Origin: Gammaproteobacteria bacterium
GTDB taxonomy: Bacteria > Pseudomonadota > Gammaproteobacteria > Pseudomonadales > JAUIET01
DNA: 64,000 bases
Direction: 5' to 3'
NCBI GenBank assembly: GCA_030431775.1
Contig: JAUIHW010000002.1
Span: 62,001 to 126,000 of the forward strand
Shown here in pieces: positions 28,811 to 38,909 of this stretch (position 1 is its first letter; each line of letters begins with the position of its first letter). A program made the position numbers and the translations under genes. Below the pieces are notes generated by a model. The model did not search any database. It had not been told where the DNA came from and saw only the letters and a program-made list of their open reading frames with translations.

Positions 28811-29403
28811 GCGTTCTCCTGGTCTTCGCCAATGACTATGACGCTATCGCTTTCGTAACGGTAGGGTGGCACCTCAAGATTGAAAGTCGCCGGCGCCCCA
28901 GCGTATACGCGGCCGGCCAGATCAAACTTGGAGCCGTGGCAGGGGCAGAAAAAGCCTCCCAACCATTCTTTACCGCCCAAATCAGCCGCTCCAACATCGG
29001 TTCGCAGCTTCGGTGTACAACCCAGATGGGTACAGAGACCGACCAACACCAGGTACTCGTCTTTAATGGAGCGCTTGGTCGGATCAACATAATCCGGCTG
29101 CGCGGATTTCTCTGACTCAGGGTCCTTGAGCTTTTCAACCAGTTTTGGCAGTGAGCCAAGCGCGTCGGCCGTGCGCCGCAAAACAAACACCGGCTTACCG
29201 CGCCATTCATAAATCACCATGGCGCCAGGCTCGATTTTGCCGATATCCGCCTTGACTGGTGCCCCCGCCGCCTTAGCGCGCGCACTGGGGTTCCAGGAAC
29301 CAAGAAAAGGCACGGCAACTCCGACCACACCAACTCCACCGACGGCCGCCGTCATCGCGCCAAGTACGCGCCGACGCCCCTCATTAACGCCATCATTTTC
29401 CAC
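28807..29403 (-). CDS. petA: Rieske iron-sulfur subunit of the bc1 complex
   Basis: PetA carries the mobile [2Fe-2S] cluster that takes an electron from ubiquinol. The GTG at 29403 is chosen because GGAG lies 8 bases upstream (29415-29412); this gives 198 residues. A twin-arginine-type N terminus (GRRRVLGAMTAAVGG) leads into one membrane helix. The cluster boxes are C124-T-H126-L-G-C129 and C153-P-C155-H156, so all four ligands and the disulfide pair are present. It is first in an operon with the fused cytochrome b/c1 gene. Confidence 0.97.
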   Translation of the reverse strand: MENDGVNEGRRRVLGAMTAAVGGVGVVGVAVPFLGSWNPSARAKAAGAPVKADIGKIEPGAMVIYEWRGKPVFVLRRTADALGSLPKLVEKLKDPESEKSAQPDYVDPTKRSIKDEYLVLVGLCTHLGCTPKLRTDVGAADLGGKEWLGGFFCPCHGSKFDLAGRVYAGAPATFNLEVPPYRYESDSVIVIGEDQENA

Positions 29404-29479
29404 AGACTGATCTCCGCTGTTGTCGTTTGCTAATGAGCATTTGCTCGAGAGGATTGGGAGCACACAAAATGCCTGGCGT

Positions 29480-29506
29480 AAAAAAACGCCCGGCTGGACG
29501 TTTTTT
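29480..29506 (-). terminator. Rho-independent terminator after rplM-rpsI
   Basis: On the minus strand AAAAAACGTCC, loop AGCC, then GGGCGTTTTTTT form an 11-bp stem (one T-G pair) ending in a T-run. It lies 76 bases downstream of the rpsI stop and 77 bases upstream of the petA start, separating two transcription units. The A-run on the other side makes it symmetrical, so it could also act on the plus strand. Confidence 0.78.
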
Positions 29507-29581
29507 GCTCATAACGGCTCCCATGAAGCGCGGCACCGTCAACCCTCGGTCTATTAAACACCAAAGAGTCGACAAAGCCAA

Positions 29582-29974
29582 TCAACGCTTCGAGAATTGC
29601 GGCCGCTTCCGTGCTTTCCTTAGCCCTACTTTCTTGCGTTCCACAGCACGTGCGTCACGGGTTACAAAGCCCGCCTGGCGCAACGGTTGACGCAAGCTCT
29701 CATCATATTCTAGCAGAGCACGGGTAATACCGTGGCGAATCGCACCGGCCTGACCAAAACTACCGCCACCAGCCACGCTGACATGGATGTCGAACTTGTC
29801 GGCCATATCCGCAACCTCTAGCGGTTGCTTGACAATCATCCGAGCGACCTGGCGACCGAAATAGGTGTCAAGTGTTCGATTATTGACGGTTATCTGACCA
29901 GTACCAGTACGCAGATAAACTCGTGCGGTGGAGGTTTTGCGTCGGCCAGTGCCGTAGTATTGAGTGTCTGTCAT
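29582..29974 (-). CDS. rpsI: 30S ribosomal protein S9
   Basis: S9 binds the 3' domain of 16S rRNA, and its C-terminal tail contacts P-site tRNA. The ATG at 29974 gives 130 residues, as in E. coli; the frame opens further upstream but without homology. Seen are [16 protein letters not shown] near the start, [19 protein letters not shown] in the middle and the tail [14 protein letters not shown]. It follows rplM with a 38-base gap, and a terminator follows at 29480-29506. Confidence 0.99.
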   Translation of the reverse strand: MTDTQYYGTGRRKTSTARVYLRTGTGQITVNNRTLDTYFGRQVARMIVKQPLEVADMADKFDIHVSVAGGGSFGQAGAIRHGITRALLEYDESLRQPLRQAGFVTRDARAVERKKVGLRKARKRPQFSKR

Positions 29975-30012
29975 CGACTTTTCCGTGTGGTCTCGGTGGA
30001 AAGGTTGCTGGT

Positions 30013-30885
30013 TCAATCGGCTTCTCGGCCGCCGTCCAATGCATCCTGATAAGTTTGTAGTTCATCCCATTGCTGGTCAACGCAGTATTGAGCCTGCTTT
30101 GGCCAGGTAGACGGGTCATGCACCGCGTAGCGGCTGCCAGCGTCCGCCAGTATAGCCTTTAACTGCTCGACGTCGGCACTTGCAAGAGCGGCCCATGTGG
30201 TAATTCCGGCATCATTCATCAAACCGGCGATCTTAGGGCCGACACCTTCGATGATTTTGAGGTCATCCTGAGCGTATTTCTTGCCGCCAAAGCTGATCTT
30301 ATCAGCGGCTTTTTTGCCCTGCAGGCCTGGCGCATCCGGCGCCTGCGAGTTGCTGGCGGCAGGTTTGGCCTTCCGACTGGGCTTTTTAACCTCGGCGGGC
30401 TTGGCGTTAGCGACAAATTTGCTGGGGCTGACGTGCGCGATTGAGGCACGCTTCTGATTAAGGTCCAATACTTCGGGCTGCTGCGCCGTGTGCGGGTGCT
30501 CGGCCCCGGCATACACTTTGAGCTTTCGAAACATCTGTCGGCCCAGCGGATTCTTTGGCAACATCCCCTTGACGGCATTTTGCAGCGCTCTTTCGGGCGC
30601 TCGCTGCAGCAACTTTTCGAGCGAAATACTCTTCAAGCCACCCGGGTAACCGGTGTGATGATGATATTGCTTATCGGTGAGCTTGCGCCCCGTGACGCGA
30701 ATTTTTTCCGCGTTGACTACAACGATATAATCGCCGGTGTCCACATGTGGAGTGTATTCAGGCTTGTGCTTACCGCGCAGGCGGCTAGCGATGTCACTGG
30801 CCAAGCGACCTAAAGTCTGGTTGGAAGCGTCAACCACGTACCAGCCACGCTGCACATCCGTGCTTTTTGCGGAATATGTTTTCAT
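30013..30885 (-). CDS. rplM: 50S ribosomal protein L13 with a C-terminal helix-hairpin-helix extension
   Basis: Residues 1-142 ([10 protein letters not shown] to EVLDLN) are a normal complete L13, with [23 protein letters not shown] and [10 protein letters not shown]; the E. coli protein ends at this point with 142 residues. Here the frame continues to 290 residues. A linker rich in Lys, Ala and Pro (about 143-203) leads to a helix-hairpin-helix-like domain at about 207-250 ([17 protein letters not shown]). A tail with DPSTWPKQ and [11 protein letters not shown] follows. The HhH type resembles small H3TH nucleic-acid-binding domains (COG3743-like). The ATG at 30885 follows L13 homology. No stop separates the parts, and rpsI follows normally after 38 bases. 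Confidence 0.93.
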   Translation of the reverse strand: MKTYSAKSTDVQRGWYVVDASNQTLGRLASDIASRLRGKHKPEYTPHVDTGDYIVVVNAEKIRVTGRKLTDKQYHHHTGYPGGLKSISLEKLLQRAPERALQNAVKGMLPKNPLGRQMFRKLKVYAGAEHPHTAQQPEVLDLNQKRASIAHVSPSKFVANAKPAEVKKPSRKAKPAASNSQAPDAPGLQGKKAADKISFGGKKYAQDDLKIIEGVGPKIAGLMNDAGITTWAALASADVEQLKAILADAGSRYAVHDPSTWPKQAQYCVDQQWDELQTYQDALDGGREAD

Positions 30886-30913
30886 GTTCGGAGCGCCAAA
30901 TTCGGGAGCGCGC

Positions 30914-30942
30914 ATACTACAGAAATCAGGCCAGCAATTCAA
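30914..30942 (-). promoter_or_regulatory. Probable sigma70 promoter of rplM-rpsI
   Basis: On the minus strand TTGAAT (30942-30937) is separated by 17 bases from TAGTAT (30919-30914). The predicted start site near 30907 gives a leader of only about 20 bases before the L13 ATG. No clear Shine-Dalgarno sequence is seen in that leader. Confidence 0.6.
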
Positions 30943-30990
30943 GCAGGCAAACTGGACAGAAATGACCCAGCTTGAAATCCGGAAACGGCC

Positions 30991-32115
30991 TTAGGCCCTG
31001 TGAGGCTTGGCCAGATAGTCGTGCGACTGCATCTCCAGCAAACGGCTGCGGGTCCGCTGAAATTCGAACTCCAAACTGCCGCCCGTGTACAACTGGTCAA
31101 TGGGACAGTCCGCGGACACTATCAGCTTGACGCATCGATCGTAGAACTCATCCACCAGATTGATAAACCGGCGGGCACGGTCCGAATCAGCCGGGCCCAA
31201 TTGCGGAACGGATGACAAAAGCACGGCATGAAACTCACGAGCCAGTTCAATGTAGTCATTTTGGCTTCGCGGGCCATCACACAGCTCGCTAAAATTGAAC
31301 CAGACCACGTCGTCTGCAAGCCAGCGGGCTGACATCAGCCGTCCCTCAATTTCGAGCTCGCAGTTTTCCTGACCCGGCTCCGGGGCAAGCCTGCGAAAGT
31401 TCTGCTCCATGATCAGCTCGGCTTCCGCATCCGCCGGATAGTGGTACAACTCGGCAGACTCCAAAGTTCGCAGTCGATAATCGACGCCACCATCCACATT
31501 CATGACATCAGTGTGCACTTTCAGCAATTCAATCGCGGGCAGGAACCTGGCCCTTTGCAAGCCATCCTTGTAGAGCTCGTCGGGTGGGATATTCGAGGTG
31601 GCAACCAGGGTGATGGCATGCTTCTCGAACAACAGCTCAAACAGGCCGCCAAGCAGCATCGCGTCGGTAATGTCTGATACAAAAAACTCATCAAAACAGA
31701 TGACGTCGGCTTGCGCGGCAATACCAGCAGCCACCGCAACCAGAGGGTTTTTCTCCCCTTGGTGATGCCTCAGCTCCTTATGCACCCGCCGCATGAAACG
31801 GTGAAAGTGCACGCGCAACTTTCGGTCTGTCGACAGGGACTCGTAAAACGAATCCATCAAATAGGTTTTACCACGCCCCACACCTCCCCAGAGGTACAAT
31901 CCTTTGACGGCTGATTGTTTGGACGTCAACTGTCCAAACAATCGCAACAGAAACCCGGCCGGACTTTTTCGCTCGGTTTTTTCCGTGCTCTGCAGTTGTT
32001 CAAAGACTGCCTGCAAGGCGTCCACGGCGCGCCGCTGGGCGGCGTCTGCCTGGAAGTCATCAAGTTGCAGATCCTGTTCATAACGGGCTTTTGGCCCGTC
32101 GGCACCTATTGCCAT
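30991..32115 (-). CDS. zapE: AFG1-family cell division ATPase ZapE
   Basis: ZapE (YhcM) is an AAA+-type ATPase that associates with the Z ring under stress. The 374-residue product has Walker A GGVGRGKTYLMDSFYE, Walker B DVICFDEFFVSDI and the sensor region LVATSNIPPDELYKDGLQR (given in part: TSNIPPDELY). The length suits the family. It lies directly upstream of rplM on the same strand and divergent from zapG, as in E. coli. Confidence 0.95.
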   Translation of the reverse strand: MAIGADGPKARYEQDLQLDDFQADAAQRRAVDALQAVFEQLQSTEKTERKSPAGFLLRLFGQLTSKQSAVKGLYLWGGVGRGKTYLMDSFYESLSTDRKLRVHFHRFMRRVHKELRHHQGEKNPLVAVAAGIAAQADVICFDEFFVSDITDAMLLGGLFELLFEKHAITLVATSNIPPDELYKDGLQRARFLPAIELLKVHTDVMNVDGGVDYRLRTLESAELYHYPADAEAELIMEQNFRRLAPEPGQENCELEIEGRLMSARWLADDVVWFNFSELCDGPRSQNDYIELAREFHAVLLSSVPQLGPADSDRARRFINLVDEFYDRCVKLIVSADCPIDQLYTGGSLEFEFQRTRSRLLEMQSHDYLAKPHRA

Positions 32116-32245
32116 CTACCCGCCATTGCAATGCGCTTGTCGTCAATGGCGCGGGACTCTACCGCGCGTTATAAAGAATAGCAATAAGCACCCTATCGCG
32201 ATCCGCCAGGACGGGTATATACTTTGTAAATTGCGGGAGGAAAAT

Positions 32246-32719
32246 GTGGACCAGAATCTGTTGTTAGTCATGGTTGGCCTGGGGGGCGTTATTCTTGGGC
32301 TGGTACTTGGAGTGATACTCGGCAAACGCTCCGCTGCAGGCTCTCAAAGAAGCCGCCAACTGGAAGAAGAGCTGTCGGCAATGCGTCTGGATATGGACGC
32401 CTACAAGCAGGGCGTTAAGCAGCATTTCAGCGAGACAGCCGATGCCTTCAAGGAGCTTAACGCTTCGTACGGCAAACTGCATGCGAAACTGGCTACCGGC
32501 GCGCACAGCCTGTGCGATGATGCCGCTGGCCTACTGCCTGCAACCAGCGCGATCGATCTGGACACCAACCCCGAAGAACAGGATGAGCGACAGACCGAGT
32601 TGCCGCTGGAGCCACCCAGGGACTACGCTCCAAAAAAGTCGCCCGATGAAAAAGGCATGCTGACCGAAGACTTCGGCTTGGAGAAAAGCGCCGCCAGACC
32701 GGCCAACGACGCCGCCTGA
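32246..32719 (+). CDS. zapG: Envelope/division protein ZapG (YhcB, DUF1043)
   Basis: ZapG is a bitopic inner-membrane protein that links division and envelope synthesis. From the GTG at 32246 it has 157 residues. An N-terminal membrane helix (LLVMVGLGGVILGLVLGVIL) is followed by a coiled-coil segment with FSETADAFKELNASYGKLHAKLA (given in part: ETADAFKELN) and a charged variable tail. GGAGG at 32236-32240 is 5 bases before GTG. An ATG two bases earlier is out of frame and closes after seven codons. The longer open frame upstream has no homology. Confidence 0.9.
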   Translation: MDQNLLLVMVGLGGVILGLVLGVILGKRSAAGSQRSRQLEEELSAMRLDMDAYKQGVKQHFSETADAFKELNASYGKLHAKLATGAHSLCDDAAGLLPATSAIDLDTNPEEQDERQTELPLEPPRDYAPKKSPDEKGMLTEDFGLEKSAARPANDAA

Positions 32720-32732
32720 GCTCTGCCTGGCG

Positions 32733-33485
32733 TCAGGCTGGATTTTCGATATCGATAAACTCGTGTTCCATATCCAGCTGCGCTGCCAAATGCGCGCCCA
32801 GCGCCTGCACCCCGTAGCGCTCTGTTGCGTGGTGGCCGGCGGCAAAAAAATGGATTCCCAACTCCCTCGCGTAATGCGTTGTGGCCTCTGAGACCTCACC
32901 CGTCAGAAAGGCATCAACCCCCAATGCGGCTGCATCGTTGATAAATTGCTGCCCGGCACCAGTACACCATGCAATGCTGCGCAGCGGCCGCTCGTTCGGT
33001 ACGTGCAATGGCGTGCGACCGAGTCGCTGTCGCACGCGCTCTGCAAATTCCGAACCCGTCATCGCCTGATCAAGGTGTCCACGGTACAGCAGCCCGGGTT
33101 GCTCCCCCGCAGTGCAGTCATCAACAGTCAGGCCCAACTCAAGCGCCAGCCGGGCGTTGTTTCCAAACTGTGGGTGCACATCCAATGGCAGGTGATAGGC
33201 GATTAGGTTCAGGTCATTGCGTATTAGAGTCGCGATACGCTGATGTTTAATGCCGGTCAGACAGGCTGACTCGCCACGCCAGAAGTAACCGTGATGCACC
33301 AGGACTGCATCGGCTCGACTGTTAACGGCAGCCTCCAGCAAGGCCTGGCTGGCCGTTACGCCGGATACCAGACGGCGGATTTTTGTACGACCCTGCACCT
33401 GTAAGCCATTCGGACAATAGTCGTTGAACTCGGCCGCTCTGAGAGTAGACTCCGCCAGCTCAAGCAATTGTTCGATAGTCACCAT
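32733..33485 (-). CDS. Nif3-like dinuclear metal centre protein (YbgI family)
   Basis: The 250-residue product belongs to the Nif3/YbgI family of toroidal hexamers with two metals per subunit. Metal-site motifs are visible: VHHGYFWRGE near residue 65, and HxxxE-type residues near the C terminus in FAAGHHATERYGVQAL. The N-terminal DYCPNGLQVQG is typical. The biochemical role is unsettled (GTP cyclohydrolase-like and DNA-hydrolase roles have been proposed). The ATG at 33485 is preferred over one 21 bases upstream by homology (MVTIEQLLELAE). Confidence 0.92.
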   Translation of the reverse strand: MVTIEQLLELAESTLRAAEFNDYCPNGLQVQGRTKIRRLVSGVTASQALLEAAVNSRADAVLVHHGYFWRGESACLTGIKHQRIATLIRNDLNLIAYHLPLDVHPQFGNNARLALELGLTVDDCTAGEQPGLLYRGHLDQAMTGSEFAERVRQRLGRTPLHVPNERPLRSIAWCTGAGQQFINDAAALGVDAFLTGEVSEATTHYARELGIHFFAAGHHATERYGVQALGAHLAAQLDMEHEFIDIENPA

Positions 33486-33518
33486 ACCTGCCCCACTACT
33501 CTGCATCCCGGTCGGTCC

Positions 33519-33526
33519 ATTATAAT
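33519..33526. promoter_or_regulatory. Palindromic -10 (ATTATAAT) between the Nif3-family gene and degS
   Basis: ATTATAAT reads the same on both strands, so it offers a TATAAT -10 to degS (33521-33526) and to the Nif3-family gene (33524-33519). It lies in the middle of a 68-base divergent gap. No good -35 stands at 17 bases on either side, so this is a weak shared-promoter proposal. Confidence 0.35.
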
Positions 33527-33553
33527 CGTGGCCCGCCCTGTCGATATCCGCTT

Positions 33554-34582
33554 ATGCATGCCACACTGAAATTCCTGGGATGGCCTCTTCTGACCGGCCT
33601 TCTCGCCGGCCTGTTGATTCTCGAATTGCTGGAAAATGACGCCAGCCCACCCCCATCAGGCTACTCCGGCGCAGTAAGCCTCGCAGCGCCAGCCGTTGTC
33701 AACATCTATACCCTGACCCGTGCCCGGCCGGCACCCGATCTGAACAACTTTCTGCTGCGCCGCCTGCTTCCAGAGCGCCGTGAGCGAGCTCAGCGCAGCC
33801 TGGGTAGCGGCGTGATCATGCGTGCCAACGGGCATATCGTCACCAACGCGCACGTCGTCAGCGGAGCTGACGAAATAGTTGTGTTGTTAGCCGACGGACG
33901 AACCGCACGCGCAGAGCTCATCGGGCAGGACCTGGAAACCGACCTGGCTGTTTTAAAAATCGACCTGGACAATCTGCCCGAAATTGTCAGCGCTGAGGTC
34001 GACGCGGCGCAAGTGGGCGACATTGTGCTGGCGATTGGCAACCCCTACGGCTTTGGCCACAGTGTTAGCCAGGGAATCATCAGTGCCAAAGGTCGCCATG
34101 GGCTGAACCTGAGCACTTACGAGGACTTTATTCAAACCGATGCCTCGATAAACCCCGGCAATTCCGGCGGCGCTCTGGTCGACGTATATGGCCACCTCGT
34201 GGGCATCAGCTCGGCTATTTTCACCAGGGACAAGGGCTCATCCGGCATTGCTTTGGTGATACCTTCGGACACGGTAAACATGGTAGTCGACGACTTGATA
34301 GCGCACGGTTACGTGATGCGTGGCTGGCTCGGAATCGGCTCCAATCAGACCTCAGACGGCCTGCTTGTTGCGGCCGTGGAACGAAACAGCCCGGCGGCAC
34401 TCGCCGGGTTTCAAACAGGCGATGTCATTCTCCGCCTGAACGGCCAGCCAATCATCGGCGGGCGCCAGTTCATGAATGACATTGCTGGCTTTGCGCCTGG
34501 CAAATCGATAATCGTGCAGGTTGAACGCGCCGGTGTAGCGCTTGATTTGACGGCGACGGTGGGGCTAAGGCCGTCGCGCTAG
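33554..34582 (+). CDS. degS: Site-1 envelope-stress protease DegS (AlgW type)
   Basis: DegS/AlgW cuts the anti-sigma factor RseA/MucA to release the envelope-stress sigma factor. The 342-residue product has one N-terminal membrane anchor (about residues 8-26), a trypsin-like domain with triad H100 (TNAHVV), D130 (ETDLAVLK) and S204 (NPGNSGGAL), and one C-terminal PDZ domain (about 255-335). The single PDZ and membrane anchor separate it from DegP/DegQ. Its last 18 bases overlap the convergent hisD gene. Confidence 0.93.
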   Translation: MHATLKFLGWPLLTGLLAGLLILELLENDASPPPSGYSGAVSLAAPAVVNIYTLTRARPAPDLNNFLLRRLLPERRERAQRSLGSGVIMRANGHIVTNAHVVSGADEIVVLLADGRTARAELIGQDLETDLAVLKIDLDNLPEIVSAEVDAAQVGDIVLAIGNPYGFGHSVSQGIISAKGRHGLNLSTYEDFIQTDASINPGNSGGALVDVYGHLVGISSAIFTRDKGSSGIALVIPSDTVNMVVDDLIAHGYVMRGWLGIGSNQTSDGLLVAAVERNSPAALAGFQTGDVILRLNGQPIIGGRQFMNDIAGFAPGKSIIVQVERAGVALDLTATVGLRPSR

Positions 34583-35860
34583 GGCCGACAGAGCATGGGC
34601 CTGCAGGCCTTCTCCATCGGCAATACTGGCTGCAATATCACCCAGCTCAGCCGCAGCAATCGCTGAACAATGAATCAGCGACGTTCTTTTCTGGAAGTCA
34701 TACACTCCAAGCGGTGATGCAAAACGAGCGGTCGCCGACGTCGGTAAAACGTGGTTGGGCCCCGCGCAATAATCGCCGAAAGCCTCGGGAGAATGGGCAC
34801 CGAGGAAAATGGCACCGGCGTGTGCCACCTGTTCGACCAAACTTTCCGGGTTTTTGACGGCTAACTCAAGGTGTTCGGGCGCAATGCGATTAGCCAGCTC
34901 CATCGCCTGATCCAGATTATCCACTTTGATCAAAGCGCCTCGCGCAGCCAGAGACTGCCGGATGATATCGGCCCGCTCCATTCCCGGCAGCAGCGTTTCA
35001 ATTTCCGCATGCACGGCATTCAAGTGCGCTTCATCCGGAGAGATCAGCAGAGACTGTGCCATCTCATCGTGCTCTGCTTGAGCAAACAGATCAAGCGCCA
35101 GCCAATTAACCGGCGCCGACCCATCGCTGACCACCATAACTTCTGACGGGCCGGCTATCATATCCAGGCCAACCCGGCCAAACACCTGCCGTTTAGCGGT
35201 CGCTACGTAGGCATTGCCCGGACCGACAATCTTGTCCACTTTGGCAATACTCTCGGTGCCAAACGCCAGCGCCGCAATAGCTTGCGCGCCACCGATGCGC
35301 CATATCTCATGAATCCCTGCAATCTGAGCCGCCGCCAGCACCAGTGGGTTTAAATCACCATCCGGGCTGGGCACCACCATGCAGATACGCGCCACGCCAG
35401 CCACCTGCGCCGGCAGCGCGTTCATCAATACGGAAGAGGGATAGCTTGCCTTGCCACCAGGCACATAAATTCCGGCGCTGGCCAGCGCCGTTACCCGTTG
35501 CCCTAACACCGTACCATCCGCCTCCTGGTAGGACCAGGACTGTTGTTTTTGGTGCTCGTGGTAACGACGGATGCGCTCAGCCGCCCTGCGCAAGGCATCC
35601 ATTTGCGCACTCGGCACGCGTCGACAGGCGGCCTCGATTTCATCATCACTGACCCGTAGGTCGCAGACTTCTCGGGGCTGCCAACGGTCAAATTTTGCGG
35701 TCAGATCGAGTAAAGCCGCGTCACCAGACACCACCACTGCCCGGAGAAGTTCGGCCACCTGCGCTTCAATTTCTGAGCCGCCATCGGCTTCCCACTGCAA
35801 CAGGCTTTCAAGCTCTCTGTCAAAGCCCGGAGCGCTGAAATCCAAACGCTTAACAGTCAC
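34565..35860 (-). CDS. hisD: Histidinol dehydrogenase HisD
   Basis: HisD oxidises L-histidinol to L-histidine in two NAD-dependent steps. The 431-residue product contains [20 protein letters not shown] (given in part), the core [34 protein letters not shown] with the zinc-ligand region, and the C-terminal GPNHVLPTS motif. It overlaps hisG by one base and is transcribed after murA and hisG. No hisC follows; the next gene, degS, is convergent. Confidence 0.98.
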   Translation of the reverse strand: MTVKRLDFSAPGFDRELESLLQWEADGGSEIEAQVAELLRAVVVSGDAALLDLTAKFDRWQPREVCDLRVSDDEIEAACRRVPSAQMDALRRAAERIRRYHEHQKQQSWSYQEADGTVLGQRVTALASAGIYVPGGKASYPSSVLMNALPAQVAGVARICMVVPSPDGDLNPLVLAAAQIAGIHEIWRIGGAQAIAALAFGTESIAKVDKIVGPGNAYVATAKRQVFGRVGLDMIAGPSEVMVVSDGSAPVNWLALDLFAQAEHDEMAQSLLISPDEAHLNAVHAEIETLLPGMERADIIRQSLAARGALIKVDNLDQAMELANRIAPEHLELAVKNPESLVEQVAHAGAIFLGAHSPEAFGDYCAGPNHVLPTSATARFASPLGVYDFQKRTSLIHCSAIAAAELGDIAASIADGEGLQAHALSALARRP

Positions 35861-36495
35861 TAGCCCTGTACCGCTTCTCGCAAGCGGTCCTCTAGCGACT
35901 TGATCTGTGCATACTTCATTTTCAATGCCGCCTTGTTGGCAATCAGGCGGGAGCTGACATGGGCAATCAACTCTCGGGTTTCCAAGCCATTGGCACGCAG
36001 GGTATTCCCAGTGTCAACAATGTCCACGATCTCATCGCTCAAACCGACATTGGGCGCCAATTCAAGCGCTCCATAGAGCGCAATGATGTCAGCATTCATG
36101 CCCATGTCGGCATAATGGCGCCGCGCAATATTGGTGAACTTGCTGGCCACGCTGACCCGCTCGCCAGCCTTTTTCGGAGGCTGTCCCTTGGGGGCTGCTG
36201 TCATAAGGCGGCAGCGTGAAATCTCCAGGTCCAAAAGCTCATAAAGGCCATCGCTGCCATGCTCCAGCAGCATGTCCTTGCCGGCTATACCAAGGTCCGC
36301 CACACCGTGTCGAACATAGGTGGTTACATCTGCGCCGCGCAGCACCAGCAACCGAACGTCGTTCACATTGGTCGCAAACTCCAGCTTCCGCGACGCCTGA
36401 ATATCTTCCGCCGGAGTCAGCCCGGCCCGTGCCAATAAGGGCAGGGTTTCCTGCAATATCCGCCCTTTGGTTAACGCAATTGTCAGTCCGCTCAT
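35860..36495 (-). CDS. hisG: ATP phosphoribosyltransferase catalytic subunit, short form HisG
   Basis: HisG starts histidine synthesis by joining ATP and PRPP. From ATG 36495 it has 211 residues, the short form that lacks the C-terminal regulatory ACT-like domain. Short HisG enzymes need the paralogous regulatory subunit HisZ, which is not in this window. Seen are [14 protein letters not shown] at the start, [10 protein letters not shown] and the PRPP-binding loop [15 protein letters not shown]. It lies 4 bases after murA. Confidence 0.96.
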   Translation of the reverse strand: MSGLTIALTKGRILQETLPLLARAGLTPAEDIQASRKLEFATNVNDVRLLVLRGADVTTYVRHGVADLGIAGKDMLLEHGSDGLYELLDLEISRCRLMTAAPKGQPPKKAGERVSVASKFTNIARRHYADMGMNADIIALYGALELAPNVGLSDEIVDIVDTGNTLRANGLETRELIAHVSSRLIANKAALKMKYAQIKSLEDRLREAVQG

Positions 36496-36499
36496 AATA

Positions 36500-37777
<1,278 letters not shown>

Positions 37778-38014
37778 TCAGTTTTGAGCCGCGTACTCTT
37801 CCGGGGTGTGCGCTCTGATGTTTACCGCGTGCAGGCGGCCATCCGATATCATCTCGGACAGCGGCGCATAGACGGCCTGTTGACGCTTAACCGGTGACAA
37901 ACCCTGCATCATCGGGTCAACCACCAGAATCGTGTAATGCCCTCCCTGCTCCGTCACTTCTATCCGGGCATCGGCAAAGGCTTCCCGGACACAGGCCTGA
38001 ATTTCTGCAATCAC
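37778..38014 (-). CDS. ibaG: BolA-family protein IbaG (YrbA)
   Basis: IbaG is a small BolA-like protein linked to monothiol glutaredoxin and iron-sulfur handling. The 78-residue product shows the BolA fold segments, with GGHYTILVVDPMMQGLSPVKRQQAVYAPL (given in part: LSPVKRQQAVYAPL) and SGGRLHAVNI-like DGRLHAVNIRAHTPEE. The His in HAVNI is the conserved ligand candidate. It lies 12 bases before murA. Confidence 0.95.
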   Translation of the reverse strand: MIAEIQACVREAFADARIEVTEQGGHYTILVVDPMMQGLSPVKRQQAVYAPLSEMISDGRLHAVNIRAHTPEEYAAQN

Positions 38015-38032
38015 AATCTGTCCTCGAAAAAG

Positions 38033-38752
38033 TTACTGCGGCTCAACGTCCTGCGATTCAACAACCCAGTTATCAATAACAGCGTCCACATTACCATCGT
38101 GCTGCTCAACAGCCGCCGCGAACTGGTTGCGGTACACCTTTCCAAGGTTGACACTTTCAAGCTGTACGTTGCGCACTTTCCACTCACCTGCATCATTGCG
38201 GCGCATTTTATAGCGAATCTGTACCGGCTGATCTTTGGATGAGTACACCTTCTGGCTGACAATCACGCTTGTATTCTCCTTCGCCTGGTCACTTAACGCC
38301 TGCACTTCGACTCGTTCAGCGTTATAACTCAGCAAGCCCTTGGCATAGGTTGCCACCAATCCGGCCTGAAATTTCTCAGTAAAGCGTTCAACCTGCGACT
38401 GAAATTCCTGGCGCGCCGTATCGTCTGCCAGCGAGGCTTCATAGCGCCGGCTGCCCCATTGCCCCATCACCCCTCGGGCGAAGCTTGTAAAGTCAACGAT
38501 CGGAAACAGAACCCGTTCAATTTCCGCATGAAAGCGCTCAGGCTCCTGATCGTAATACTGCTTGGCTTCTTCAATCGCTGCCAAAATGTTGCGCGTGGCG
38601 TAGCGAATCACCTCATCGGGTGCCTGCAGGGCGGCCGGGTCGTCCGCTGGCTTAACCGATGCCAGCACCAGCTCGCCAGACAACAGGCTTGTCGCGGCAA
38701 CCAAAGTTGCGAACAACATACCTCGAAATGAAATGTTCTGCACAGTTTCCAT
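38033..38752 (-). CDS. mlaC: Phospholipid-binding protein MlaC, without its usual operon partners
   Basis: MlaC is the periplasmic shuttle that carries phospholipids between the outer-membrane MlaA complex and inner-membrane MlaFEDB. From ATG 38752 it has 239 residues, with a signal peptide (MLFATLVAATSLLSGELVLA) and the MlaC domain, including RYEASLADDTARQEFQSQVERF (given in part) and the C-terminal VRNVQLESVNLGKVYRNQF (given in part). In E. coli and Pseudomonas mlaF, mlaE and mlaD precede it and mlaB follows it. Here all four are absent: the next gene downstream is ibaG, and upstream is the divergent yrbG. The partners may be encoded elsewhere. Confidence 0.93.
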   Translation of the reverse strand: METVQNISFRGMLFATLVAATSLLSGELVLASVKPADDPAALQAPDEVIRYATRNILAAIEEAKQYYDQEPERFHAEIERVLFPIVDFTSFARGVMGQWGSRRYEASLADDTARQEFQSQVERFTEKFQAGLVATYAKGLLSYNAERVEVQALSDQAKENTSVIVSQKVYSSKDQPVQIRYKMRRNDAGEWKVRNVQLESVNLGKVYRNQFAAAVEQHDGNVDAVIDNWVVESQDVEPQ

Positions 38753-38847
38753 AAGCAATGCCTCCGCTTTTACCAGGCTCGGTGCCGACAGCGATTCACC
38801 CAATTAGCACAGGTCCCCGCCGAACAGCGCGCAAGTCTACACCAGTT

Positions 38848-38862
38848 GCGCAGTTTCTGCGC
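38848..38862. promoter_or_regulatory. Perfect inverted repeat in the mlaC-yrbG divergent gap
   Basis: GCGCAG-TTT-CTGCGC is a perfect 6-bp inverted repeat with a 3-base spacer, in the 205-base gap between divergent mlaC and yrbG. It lies about 20 bases upstream of the proposed yrbG -35. It could be an operator or an mRNA hairpin in an mlaC leader; no T-run follows. Confidence 0.3.
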
Positions 38863-38879
38863 GTTGGCCCACACTATCA

Positions 38880-38909
38880 AAGACAGCGAAACGGTAGCAA
38901 TGTTATACT
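38880..38909 (+). promoter_or_regulatory. Probable extended -10 promoter of the yrbG-kds-lpt operon
   Basis: AAGACA (38880-38885) and TATACT (38904-38909) are 18 bases apart, and TG stands one base before the -10 (38901-38902), the extended -10 pattern. The start site would be near 38916, about 42 bases before the yrbG ATG. Confidence 0.5.
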
